Source: Maribacter algicola
GTDB lineage: Bacteria; Bacteroidota; Bacteroidia; Flavobacteriales; Flavobacteriaceae
DNA length: 64,000 nucleotides
Direction: 5' to 3'
NCBI RefSeq assembly: GCF_003933245.1
Contig: NZ_QUSX01000002.1
Span: 806,001 to 870,000 of the forward strand
The position numbers were made by a program, and so were the translations under genes. The first letter of the stretch is position 1. Each line of letters opens with the position of its first letter. This document shows positions 18,102 through 26,655 of this stretch, in pieces. The notes beneath the pieces are model-generated. The model ran no database searches and had not been told where the DNA came from. It saw nothing but the letters and a program-made list of their open reading frames with translations.

Positions 18102-19997
18102 ATGAGACATTTTAAAGTACCATTATTAAGTTTTGTTTTGCTTTTTTCTTTGAGCACTTTTATTGCCTGTAAAGAAGAATCAAAGATTACGGCAAAAGAA
18201 CAAAAAACGCCGAATATCGTATGGCTTGTCAGCGAGGATAATTCAAAGCACTTTCTGAAATTATATGAAGAAGGTGGGGCACCGATGCCGAATATCGAAG
18301 CTTTAGCCGAAAAGGGAATCGTCTTTAACAATGCTTTTTCGAATGCGCCGGTATGTTCAGTGGCTAGAAGCACAATCATTTCAGGCTGTTACGCTCCGCG
18401 AGTTGGAACGCAATACCATCGCAGAATGAAATTCGCTCCACTGCCGGATGGTCTCAAAATGTTTCCGGAATATCTTCGAGCGGCGGGATACTATACTTCG
18501 AACAATGCAAAGGAAGATTACAATTTTGTAAAATCCGACAGTGTCTGGGACGACTCTTCAAGAGAAGCTACCTACAAGAATCGAAAGGCAGGGCAACCCT
18601 TTTTTCACGTACAGAATTTTGGGGCTACCCATGAAGGTCAATTGCATTTTTCAAAAAATCAAATGGATAGTATGTCCACTAGAACTTCGACTGAAAATGT
18701 TCCGCTATTTCCCTATCATCCTGACACACCAACTTTTCGATATACAAATGCCTACTATCGCGATTTAAATCAAAAAGTGGATGCTGAAATCGGGGAATTT
18801 ATCAATCAATTGGAAGAAGATGGACTTATGGAAAACACCATTGTGTTCTATTACGGCGATCATGGCGGTGTCTTACCCAGAAGCAAAGGATACATTTATG
18901 AGAGTGGTCTGAATGTGCCTATGGTAGTGTATGTCCCAGAAAAATGGAAACATTTATCCCCGTTAAAAATGGGAACCAGAACCGATGCTTTTGTTCAATT
19001 TATTGATTTGGCCCCAACGGTCTTGAATCTTGCAGGAGTCGAGGTTCCAGAACAAATTGATGGCAAGGCCTTTCTTGGGGAAACCGTAAGCAATGAAAAT
19101 CCTGCTGGGAGAAATACAACATTCGGCTATGCGGACCGCTTTGATGAAAAATATGATCTGGCGCGTTCCATCCGAAAAGGAAAATACAAGTACATCAGAA
19201 ATTACCAACCGTTTACTATTGATGGTCTTTTTAATTTTTATCGATACAAAATGTTGGCCTATAAAGAATGGCAGCAACTCTTTGATGAAGGAAAGTTAAA
19301 TGAAGCGCAAGAACAGTTTTTCAAGGCGCGATCTCCCGAAGCATTATACGATATGGAAAATGACCCACACGAAATTCATAATTTGGCGGCTGAGCCATCT
19401 CATCAATCAACTTTGTTGGAACTGCGTTCAAATTTGCAGCAACAAGTTAAGTCAATGCCCGATTTAAGTTTTTACCCGGAGCCTTATTTCATTGAGGCGG
19501 GACTCTCCAATCCGGTTGTATTTGGTCAGGAAAACAAAATTGAGATTGCTGAATTGATTGATATTGCTGATTTGAGTCTAAAACTTTTCGATGAGGCTAA
19601 AATGGATATCGAAAACGCTTTGAATTCTGACGACCCTTGGAAAAGATATTGGGGTTTGATTGTGTGCAGTTCTTTTGGAAAAGAATCCTATCCGTTTTTC
19701 AAGATGGGCGTGCAGCTTTCCAAATACGATAAGAACAACTTGGTTCGAATAAGGGCCGCCGAATTTTTAATGCTACATGAGCAGAACGTGCCAAATGACC
19801 TGTTGCTGGAAATAATAAAAAATGCCAAATCCGAAACCGAGACCAATTTAATTCTGAACAGTATAGCATTGATCGAAACGGTTCGGCCTGGTTTTGAAAT
19901 CAATATCCCAAAATCGATATTTCCGCCGGAATGGCTTGAAAAAGAAGGCGATTTGGTCCGAAGACGCATCGAATTTATCAACGAGAACAAAATATAA
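18102..19997 (+). CDS. S1 sulfatase with C-terminal HEAT-like extension (lipoprotein)
   Basis: 631 residues from ATG 18102; the frame extends to a TTG at 18087, but the ATG gives a clean lipoprotein signal (FLLFSLSTFIAC-type, Cys23). The signature is PVCSVARSTIISG, with Cys85 as the formylglycine precursor and Ala in place of the usual Pro (C-x-A-x-R, allowed). Further motifs are VSEDNSKH and YYGDHGGVLPRSKG. After the sulfatase core, residues from about 500 form helical pairs (DPWKRYWGLIVCSSF, NLVRIRAAEFLMLHE) resembling HEAT repeats. These are known in a subset of marine S1 enzymes. It is followed by another sulfatase 11 bp later. Confidence 0.88.
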   Translation: MRHFKVPLLSFVLLFSLSTFIACKEESKITAKEQKTPNIVWLVSEDNSKHFLKLYEEGGAPMPNIEALAEKGIVFNNAFSNAPVCSVARSTIISGCYAPRVGTQYHRRMKFAPLPDGLKMFPEYLRAAGYYTSNNAKEDYNFVKSDSVWDDSSREATYKNRKAGQPFFHVQNFGATHEGQLHFSKNQMDSMSTRTSTENVPLFPYHPDTPTFRYTNAYYRDLNQKVDAEIGEFINQLEEDGLMENTIVFYYGDHGGVLPRSKGYIYESGLNVPMVVYVPEKWKHLSPLKMGTRTDAFVQFIDLAPTVLNLAGVEVPEQIDGKAFLGETVSNENPAGRNTTFGYADRFDEKYDLARSIRKGKYKYIRNYQPFTIDGLFNFYRYKMLAYKEWQQLFDEGKLNEAQEQFFKARSPEALYDMENDPHEIHNLAAEPSHQSTLLELRSNLQQQVKSMPDLSFYPEPYFIEAGLSNPVVFGQENKIEIAELIDIADLSLKLFDEAKMDIENALNSDDPWKRYWGLIVCSSFGKESYPFFKMGVQLSKYDKNNLVRIRAAEFLMLHEQNVPNDLLLEIIKNAKSETETNLILNSIALIETVRPGFEINIPKSIFPPEWLEKEGDLVRRRIEFINENKI

Positions 19998-20008
19998 GCT
20001 AGATAATT

Positions 20009-21559
20009 ATGAGGAAATTTTATTACTACGTAACTGCTTACATTCTTTTATTTGCATCTTGTAAAGAACAGCAAAAAACTGTTACCACATCCGAAGAAAA
20101 AGTAAAACCGAATATCGTTATCATTTACGCGGATGACCTCGGTTATGGTGAACTCGGTGCTTATGGTGCTACCGAATTAAAGACGCCCAATCTAGATAAA
20201 TTGGCAAATGGTGGTATGCGGTTTACGAATGGGTATGCTACCTCAGCTACTTGTACACCTAGCAGATATGCATTATTGACCGGAGTTTATCCTTGGCGCA
20301 ATAAAAGCGCGAAAATACTTCCGGGGACGGCACCTTTGATAATCGACACTGCGCAAATTACAATCCCCAAAATGTTGAAAAAGCAGGGCTATCACACAGG
20401 TATTGTTGGAAAATGGCATTTAGGTTTGGGAACTGGAAATGTTAATTGGAACGAACGTATTAGCCCTGGCCCTAATGAGGTTGGTTTCGATTACAGCCAT
20501 ATTTTAGCCGCTACGCAGGATAGGGTTCCAACGGTATACATTGAGAATGGACATGTGGTGAACCTTGACCCAAATGACCCGATTGAAGTCAATTACAAAG
20601 AAAACTTTGAAGGAGAGCCAACGGGCTTGGAAAATCCTGAACTATTGAAAATGAAATGGCATCATGGGCATAACAATAGCATTGTAAACGGCATTCCCCG
20701 TATCGGATTTATGAAAGGTGGTGAAGCAGCCAAATGGGTAGATGAAGATATGGCAGACTACTTTTTGGCAGATGCCCAAGACTATGTCAAAAAACACAAA
20801 GACGAACCATTTTTCCTATACTATGCTTTGCAACAACCGCACGTGCCACGAACACCTAATGCTCGCTTTGTCGGTTCTTCCGGAATGGGTCCAAGAGGAG
20901 ATGTCATTGTTGAAGCGGACTGGATGGTAGGCGAGTTTGTTAAAACCTTGGAATCGGAAGGATTGTTGGGAAACACGCTTATTGTTTTTTCAAGTGATAA
21001 CGGACCTGTAGTAAATGATGGATACTATGATGATTCAGAAGAAAAACTAGGAAATCACAAACCTGCAGGTGCCCTCAGAGGAGGTAAATATAGTCTGTTC
21101 GAAGCTGGAACACGGGTTCCGTTCTTCACCTATTGGAAAGGTAAAATCAGTCCAGGAGTATCCGATGCCATGGTCTCCCAATTGGACTTATTTTCATCGC
21201 TAGCTGCCTTGGTCGATAGTGGCGAAAGTACTGAAGATAGCATGGAATTATTGGATTTGTTCCTTGGTAAAAGTACTGCTGGACGCGATGAAATGGTCAT
21301 CGAAGCCACCTCACGAACCGCATTTCGAAAAGGCGATTGGGCGATGATACCACCCTACGAAGGTCCTGCGATTAACAAACAAGTCAACATTGAATTAGCG
21401 AATTCCGATGAATATCTTTTGTACAATTTAAAGGAAGATATTGGTCAGCAAAATAATCTTGCCAAAAGCAATCCAGAAAAACTTCAAGAAATGATTGCAG
21501 CTTATGAAGCCATTCGTGGTACTGAAAATTTAAAAATAGAACAGCTTAAGTTGAAGTAA
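20009..21559 (+). CDS. Formylglycine-dependent sulfatase, S1 family (lipoprotein)
   Basis: 516 residues. The lipobox FASC gives Cys18. Motifs are YADDLGYGELGAYGA (Asp42-Asp43), TCTPSRYALLTG with Cys82 as the formylglycine precursor, GKWHLGLGTG, and FSSDNGPVVNDGYYDDS with the second metal-binding Asp/Asn. The LRGGKYSLFEAGTRVPFF block is shared with arylsulfatase/endo-type S1 enzymes. It is translated almost contiguously with the preceding sulfatase, implying joint action on one substrate, presumably a multiply sulfated galactan oligosaccharide. Confidence 0.9.
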   Translation: MRKFYYYVTAYILLFASCKEQQKTVTTSEEKVKPNIVIIYADDLGYGELGAYGATELKTPNLDKLANGGMRFTNGYATSATCTPSRYALLTGVYPWRNKSAKILPGTAPLIIDTAQITIPKMLKKQGYHTGIVGKWHLGLGTGNVNWNERISPGPNEVGFDYSHILAATQDRVPTVYIENGHVVNLDPNDPIEVNYKENFEGEPTGLENPELLKMKWHHGHNNSIVNGIPRIGFMKGGEAAKWVDEDMADYFLADAQDYVKKHKDEPFFLYYALQQPHVPRTPNARFVGSSGMGPRGDVIVEADWMVGEFVKTLESEGLLGNTLIVFSSDNGPVVNDGYYDDSEEKLGNHKPAGALRGGKYSLFEAGTRVPFFTYWKGKISPGVSDAMVSQLDLFSSLAALVDSGESTEDSMELLDLFLGKSTAGRDEMVIEATSRTAFRKGDWAMIPPYEGPAINKQVNIELANSDEYLLYNLKEDIGQQNNLAKSNPEKLQEMIAAYEAIRGTENLKIEQLKLK

Positions 21560-21715
21560 TTCCATAGAATTCAAGTAGCTATTTTTAAGTTTTAAAAAGT
21601 GTAATAAGACTGTTAATTACCAGACATCTATTAAATGTGCTTGGCTTCTTTGATGCTTTGCATATTTCTGAGGTAACATAAATAATGTTAAATTAGCCGG
21701 CATTAAAGATACCTG

Positions 21716-22510
21716 ATGAACAAAGCGAAAGAAAATTTGAAGTCTAACTATAATGTTCCTAATCTAGAAAGAGCATTGTTGATAATGGAACTGCTCTCTA
21801 CCCAACCTAAAGGTTTGACCTTGGCCGAAATCATGAAAAACCTTTCCGTAACGAAATCCAGCGCTTTCCGTATTGTCAGTACCTTGATATTCAAAAATTA
21901 CCTTCAGAAAAATGAAACCACTAAGAAAATAACGCTGACCAGAAAAATGCTCACCTTGGGGGTATCTTCAATGAACGAGCAAAGCATCGTAGAGAATTCG
22001 ATCGACGTAATGCGCGCTCTGAGGGATAAGACGAAAGAGTCCGTAATGTTAGGTATCATTTTGGGATCAAAAGGCACTATTTTAGAACAAGTGCCATCTA
22101 CCTATCCAGTAAAACTTTTTGTTGAACCAGGCACACAGTTCGACCTCCACAGTTCTGTTGGTGGTAAATGTATATTAGCATTTCTTCCTGACGAGGAACG
22201 GAATAAAATCCTGAAAAACCAAAAACTGACTAAGTTTACCAAAAATACAATTGTCTCGAAAAAGGACCTTGTTACCAATCTTCAGGAGGTAAGGGAGAAA
22301 GGGTATGCCATTGATAATGGAGAAGACATTCAAGGCATCAATTGTGTCGGAGCACCCATTTTTGATGAGCAGGGACATCCCATAGCCGCACTATGGATTA
22401 CAGGACCTGATGGAAGACTGCCTGCCGAGCAATTTGCATCGAACGGTGCGATCGTAATTAAATATGCGATGAGAATTTCGGCAAAAATCGGTTATCTGTC
22501 ACAAGTGTAG
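21716..22510 (+). CDS. IclR-family transcriptional regulator
   Basis: 264 residues. The N-terminal winged helix (about 15-80) includes LERALLIMELLSTQPKGLTLAEIMKNL and SSAFRIVSTLIFKNYLQ. The C-terminal effector domain has LHSSVGGKCILAFLP, GYAIDNGEDIQGINCVGAPIFDEQGHPIAALWITGP. IclR proteins often sense sugar-acid catabolites such as KDG (KdgR is the model). Placed just before the AHG genes, a KDG- or AHG-acid-responsive repressor is a reasonable inference. It is followed by a perfect hairpin at 22605-22630. Confidence 0.88.
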   Translation: MNKAKENLKSNYNVPNLERALLIMELLSTQPKGLTLAEIMKNLSVTKSSAFRIVSTLIFKNYLQKNETTKKITLTRKMLTLGVSSMNEQSIVENSIDVMRALRDKTKESVMLGIILGSKGTILEQVPSTYPVKLFVEPGTQFDLHSSVGGKCILAFLPDEERNKILKNQKLTKFTKNTIVSKKDLVTNLQEVREKGYAIDNGEDIQGINCVGAPIFDEQGHPIAALWITGPDGRLPAEQFASNGAIVIKYAMRISAKIGYLSQV

Positions 22511-22604
22511 ATGAACATACTAGTCCATATCTTGGCCTTTTTTCGTCTATAACGAAGCTTCTCGATCCAAACTGTTTAACATCTAAAGAGTAAATAGTGT
22601 AAAT

Positions 22605-22630
22605 GAGGTAAGCAATAAATTGCTTACCTC
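22605..22630 (+). repeat. 12-bp perfect inverted repeat after the IclR gene
   Basis: GAGGTAAGCAAT, AA, ATTGCTTACCTC. No T-run follows, so it is either an imperfect terminator or an operator. It lies 95 bp after the IclR stop and about 125 bp before the promoter region of the AraC-type gene. Confidence 0.5.
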
Positions 22631-22755
22631 CCCTGCCGTGACTTAAACGGAAAAGGATAATCTGAATTATATCGATTTTACACTCTATTTTTTAGAAGAT
22701 TCCCAATGTAAAACAATAAAATACATCTAATTCCATATTGGAAGTTATTTTTTTA

Positions 22756-22801
22756 TATATTTGGTTCATATAGGAAACTATTTTCATATATGAACCAAAT
22801 A
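22756..22801 (+). promoter_or_regulatory. Promoter -7 box and 15-bp inverted repeat spanning a start codon
   Basis: TATATTTG at 22756-22763 fits the Bacteroidota -7 element. A perfect 15-bp inverted repeat, TATTTGGTTCATATA (22758-22772) and its complement (22787-22801), has a 14-base spacer. The left arm overlaps the -7 box and the right arm contains the ATG at 22790. It can act as an operator or as a hairpin hiding the start codon. Confidence 0.6.
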
Positions 22802-23497
22802 AATAAATACAGCTTTGGAAGCGCCGATACTTCCGTTATGACAGCTAGCCAAAGGTTACAACCTACGTTGGAAGAACTTCAACTAGAAATAAATTATATT
22901 GACTATGGCGAGCATCTTATTAATATTCACTGTGGTATTCCCGAAGAATTAGATGACTCGCCAGAAGTCTCGAATTCTTTATATGATTTGGATGGTGAAA
23001 CTGATATTCAGCCCGATGCCATTTTTTTTTCAAAAAAGATAAGTATAAAGTTGTCGAAGGAAGACATCCAAAAACTTATTCTTTCGGTTGATGCCCTGCA
23101 TGGTTCCAACGAGTTCAAAACGACAATCTCTTCAGGGATAAGCATATCGAATTCAATGGAAAATGATTTTCTGGATAAAATATTTAATCTTATAGAAGAC
23201 AATATGTCTAACGATAACTATTGGGTTGATAATTTATCGTACGATATGAATGTTAGCCGATCTACCTTATTTAGAAAGCTCAAAAATTTGACAGGACAGG
23301 CACCCCAAGCTTTCATGAAAAAAATACGATTGGAGCGCGCATTACATTTATTGGAAATGGGACAGTTGCGCATTGCGGAGGTCGCCTACCAAGTTGGTTT
23401 TTCAGACCCCAATTATTTTAGTAAATGTTTTCGGAAGTTGTTTGGGAAATCTCCATCAAGTTTCATGGCCAGAAGTAAAAATTTATATTTACCCTAA
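22790..23497 (+). CDS. Stand-alone AraC-type regulator with hybrid-two-component-like output domain
   Basis: 235 residues. Residues 125-235 form an AraC double helix-turn-helix: NYWVDNLSYDMNVSRSTLFR, then KLKNLTGQAPQAFMKK, IAEVAYQVGFSDPNYFSKCF and LFGKSPSSF. It closely follows the C-terminal output domain of the 1410-residue hybrid regulator at 34346 (MSNENYQIEQLVDDMHTSRS, NDPNYFGKCFRKQFG). There is no kinase, receiver or cupin. The first 115 residues are acidic and match no family I recognise. It stands nine bases before the GH117 gene and is probably co-transcribed with the AHG operon. Autoregulation is suggested by the inverted repeat at its start. Confidence 0.82.
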   Translation: MNQINKYSFGSADTSVMTASQRLQPTLEELQLEINYIDYGEHLINIHCGIPEELDDSPEVSNSLYDLDGETDIQPDAIFFSKKISIKLSKEDIQKLILSVDALHGSNEFKTTISSGISISNSMENDFLDKIFNLIEDNMSNDNYWVDNLSYDMNVSRSTLFRKLKNLTGQAPQAFMKKIRLERALHLLEMGQLRIAEVAYQVGFSDPNYFSKCFRKLFGKSPSSFMARSKNLYLP

Positions 23498-23506
23498 AAT
23501 AGAATC

Positions 23507-24742
23507 ATGAATTACGCTATTAAAAAACTAAGTTTTATTTTGAATCTCTCCATTATATTTCTTCTACTATCTTGTGTTTCTTCGTCCGATTCGGAAACAA
23601 CAGAGATAAGTTCCGATTCGGAAAGTACAAGTATAAGTGATGAACAAATAGACCATCTCGGTATTACAAATCCGGAGTATTTAAGTGCAGCTTCCAAGCG
23701 CGCGCTGAAATGGCCGACAGATTTAGGTAACGAATGGTTCATTCAATTTGACCAGCTTCAACCCCTAAAAGGGGATCTGGCTTACGAAGAAGGCGTGGTC
23801 AGGCGAGACCCAAGTGCCATTATAAGGGAAAATGGTAAGTATTATGTATGGTATACCAGAAGTACGGGACCAACACAAGGTTTTGGTGGCGATATCGAAA
23901 ATGATAAAGTTTTTCCTTGGGATCGCTGTGATATTTGGTATGCCACTTCTGAAGATGGATGGACATGGAAAGAAGAAGGTCTTGCCGTGGCACGGGGAGA
24001 AAAAGGTGCTTATGACGATCGTTCGGTTTTCACTGTGGAAATCATGAAGTGGGAAGATAAATATTACCTCTGCTACCAGGCGGTCAAATCTCCTTACAAT
24101 GTGCGGGTTAAAAATACAGTTGGTTTAGCATGGTCAGATTCGCCGAACGGACCTTGGACGAAAAGCGAAGAACCTATATTGCGCCCGGCGGATAATGGAA
24201 TTTGGAAAGGCGAGGAACAGAATCGCTTTATGGTAGAAAAGAAAGGTGATTTTGATAGCCATAAGGTACATGACCCATGCATCCTACCTTATAAAGGAAA
24301 GTTCTATCTCTATTACAAAGGTGAACAAATGGGTGAGGCAATCACTTTTGGTGGAAGACAAATTCGTCACGGGGTCGCTATTGCGGACAAACCTGAAGGG
24401 CCTTATGTAAAATCCAAATATAACCCCATTAGTAACAGTGGACACGAAATATGTGTTTGGCCTTACAACGGTGGAATCGCCTCGCTGATTACTACAGATG
24501 GGCCAGAGAAAAACACGATTCAATGGGCACCTGACGGAATCAATTTTGAGATTATGTCCGTAATTCCGGGGGTAAATGCACATGCAATCGGCTTGAATCG
24601 AACTGCGGATACGGAAAAAGAACCAACCGAAATTCTGCGTTGGGGCTTGACCCATGTTTATAATAGTGCTGATTACCAAAGTATCATGAGGTTCTCTTCA
24701 AGAAGAAAAACCACTCATGTAGCCAAAGGCGAAAAAAAATAA
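23507..24742 (+). CDS. ahgA: GH117 alpha-1,3-(3,6-anhydro)-L-galactosidase (lipoprotein)
   Basis: 411 residues. The lipoprotein signal (FLLLSC, Cys23) has a Ser/Glu-rich linker, then the GH117 five-bladed propeller. Key residues are Asp101 in VVRRDPSAII, Asp256 in KVHDPCIL, and His313-Glu314 in SGHEICVW. These correspond to the catalytic base, metal/transition-state and unusual histidine acid positions described for the Zobellia enzyme. The YLSAASKRALKWP helix near the N-terminus is typical of active clade members that dimerise. It releases 3,6-anhydro-L-galactose from the non-reducing end of neoagaro-oligosaccharides. The AHG-oxidising enzymes follow directly. Confidence 0.9.
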   Translation: MNYAIKKLSFILNLSIIFLLLSCVSSSDSETTEISSDSESTSISDEQIDHLGITNPEYLSAASKRALKWPTDLGNEWFIQFDQLQPLKGDLAYEEGVVRRDPSAIIRENGKYYVWYTRSTGPTQGFGGDIENDKVFPWDRCDIWYATSEDGWTWKEEGLAVARGEKGAYDDRSVFTVEIMKWEDKYYLCYQAVKSPYNVRVKNTVGLAWSDSPNGPWTKSEEPILRPADNGIWKGEEQNRFMVEKKGDFDSHKVHDPCILPYKGKFYLYYKGEQMGEAITFGGRQIRHGVAIADKPEGPYVKSKYNPISNSGHEICVWPYNGGIASLITTDGPEKNTIQWAPDGINFEIMSVIPGVNAHAIGLNRTADTEKEPTEILRWGLTHVYNSADYQSIMRFSSRRKTTHVAKGEKK

Positions 24743-24769
24743 GGAAATAAGATTCATAATTCAAGAATA

Positions 24770-25786
24770 ATGAAAGCAACCATTTACGAGGGAAAAAAGA
24801 CTTTTTCGGTAGTTGAAAAAGAAGTCGAAGACCCTGCTAGCGATGAAGTTAGAATTAAGGTAGCATACAGCGGAGTTTGCGGAACCGATGTTCATATTTA
24901 CCATGGTATGATGGACAAACGCGTAAGCATTCCCGTGACTATTGGCCATGAAATGTCAGGCACCATTGATGCAATTGGGGATGGGGTCTCAGGGTTTTCA
25001 GTTGGTCAAAAAGTGGTGGTACGACCTTTGGATGATAGAGGTGTAAAACCCTCGGACAAAGGTTTCAACCATATTTGTGAAGATTTAAAGTTCATTGGAA
25101 TCGACAGCCCTGGATCCATGCAGCAATATTGGAATGTTCCGGCCTTTACACTTCATAAATTGAAAGATGAAACGGATTTAAAATTAGCCGCTTTGATAGA
25201 GCCTCTTTCAGTTGCCGTGCACGATGTACGATTAAGCGAACTTCAGGCTGACGAAACAGCTGTTGTATTGGGAGGAGGTCCCATCGGACTCTTAGTCGCC
25301 ATGGTCGCAAAGGAAACTGGTGCCAAGGTAATTGTCTCGGAGGTCAACGAAAATCGAATTGCAAAAGCAAAAGAATTGGGGTTAAATGCGGTAAATCCGT
25401 TGAAATTGGATTTGGTGGAATATGTCAAAGAACAAACCGAGGGCCGCAGAGCCGATGTGGTTTTTGAAGTTGCTGGCGTTCAGCCTGCATTAGATGTAAT
25501 GACCGAAGTAGCTGGAATTAGAGGACGGATTTTAATGGTAGCCATCCATGGGCAAAAGAAAGAAATCGACCTGTTTAAATTCTTTTGGAAAGAACTGAAA
25601 CTCATTGGGGCACGTGTTTATGAGAAAGAAGACTATGAAAGAGCCATTGAACTTATAACAAAGAATGAACTTCCTTTTGAAGAGATGATAACCGACGTGC
25701 AACCTTTAAGCAATATTCAAAATGTTTTCGAAAATATAGATAATAATCCCGATGGAATGAAAGTATTGATGGATTGTCAGGCTTAA
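24770..25786 (+). CDS. Zinc-type alcohol dehydrogenase (MDR), probable 2-keto-3-deoxy-L-galactonate 5-dehydrogenase
   Basis: 338 residues. The catalytic zinc site is Cys37 (GVCGTDVH), His60-Glu61 (GHEMSG) and Glu144 (LIEPLSVAV); the nucleotide fold is VVLGGGPIGLL (about 166-176). The four-cysteine structural-zinc loop is absent (only HICEDL remains in the lobe), unlike classical alcohol dehydrogenases. In the known AHG pathway of marine bacteria, 2-keto-3-deoxy-L-galactonate is oxidised at C5 and the product is re-reduced to KDG. This gene and the SDR after it are the natural pair for these two steps. The role is inferred from operon order. Confidence 0.8.
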   Translation: MKATIYEGKKTFSVVEKEVEDPASDEVRIKVAYSGVCGTDVHIYHGMMDKRVSIPVTIGHEMSGTIDAIGDGVSGFSVGQKVVVRPLDDRGVKPSDKGFNHICEDLKFIGIDSPGSMQQYWNVPAFTLHKLKDETDLKLAALIEPLSVAVHDVRLSELQADETAVVLGGGPIGLLVAMVAKETGAKVIVSEVNENRIAKAKELGLNAVNPLKLDLVEYVKEQTEGRRADVVFEVAGVQPALDVMTEVAGIRGRILMVAIHGQKKEIDLFKFFWKELKLIGARVYEKEDYERAIELITKNELPFEEMITDVQPLSNIQNVFENIDNNPDGMKVLMDCQA

Positions 25787-25811
25787 TATTAAAACACAAC
25801 AACAGAACACA

Positions 25812-26582
25812 ATGAGCATATTGAATCAATTTAGCCTAAAAGGAAAAACAGCCTTGGTGACAGGATGTAAAAGAGGAATCGGTAAAGGTATGGCCGTTGC
25901 ATTAGCAGAAGCTGGGGCAGATATTATCGGCGTGAGTGCATCTTTAGAACTGCATGGAAGTATAGTAGAACAAGAAGTCGAAGGTATCGGCCGTAAGTTC
26001 AAGGCTTATCAGTGCGATTTTGGAAATCGCGATTCCCTTTATGCATTTATTAAACAGGTAAAAGATGATTTTCCTAAAATCGATATTCTGGTAAATAATG
26101 CGGGCACTATTCTAAGAGCCCCGGCGGTAGAGCATTCCGATGAATATTGGGATAAGGTTATCGAAGTGAATCAAACAGCACAGTTTGTGCTGACTCGTGA
26201 ACTCGGTAAAGAAATGGTGGCTAGAGGAGCTGGTAAAATCGTTTTTACCGCCTCCCTACTCACCTTCCAAGGTGGAATCACGGTTCCAGGTTATGCGGCC
26301 AGTAAAGGTGCGATAGGTCAAATGACCATGGCCTTTGCCAACGAATGGGCGGGCAAGGGTGTAAACGTAAATGCCATTGCACCGGGATATATCAGTACAG
26401 ATAATACCGAAGCCCTACGAAACAATCTAGAACGAAACGAGGCCATTTTAGCACGAATTCCGGCAGGTCGTTGGGGGCAACCAGAAGATTTTCAAGGACC
26501 TATCGTCTTCCTTTGTTCGGAAGCTTCAAACTACATGCACGGTGGTACGATGCTTGTCGATGGGGGTTGGATGGGACGATAA
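25812..26582 (+). CDS. Short-chain dehydrogenase (KduD-like), probable 2,5-diketo-3-deoxygalactonate reductase
   Basis: 256 residues. The cofactor motif TGCKRGIGKG is at 17-26 and NNAG at 95-98; the catalytic triad is Ser148, Tyr161 and Lys165. The FSLKGKTALVTG start and VDGGWMGR end are typical of 2-deoxy-D-gluconate 3-dehydrogenase (KduD) relatives. Inferred role: reduction of the 2,5-diketo-3-deoxy-L-galactonate formed by the preceding enzyme to 2-keto-3-deoxy-D-gluconate, inverting C5 for the KDG kinase at 16851. It starts 25 bp after the MDR stop. Confidence 0.82.
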   Translation: MSILNQFSLKGKTALVTGCKRGIGKGMAVALAEAGADIIGVSASLELHGSIVEQEVEGIGRKFKAYQCDFGNRDSLYAFIKQVKDDFPKIDILVNNAGTILRAPAVEHSDEYWDKVIEVNQTAQFVLTRELGKEMVARGAGKIVFTASLLTFQGGITVPGYAASKGAIGQMTMAFANEWAGKGVNVNAIAPGYISTDNTEALRNNLERNEAILARIPAGRWGQPEDFQGPIVFLCSEASNYMHGGTMLVDGGWMGR

Positions 26583-26655
26583 CTCGGTTTCCATTTTGAA
26601 GATACGAAGTAGGATATAGTTAGAAATATCAAATCAAATTCATAATTAGAGCATT

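Noticed and set aside
22605..22630. Rho-independent terminator after IclR
   Set aside because: The stem is perfect, but CCCTGCCG follows instead of a T-run, so I kept it as an inverted repeat only.
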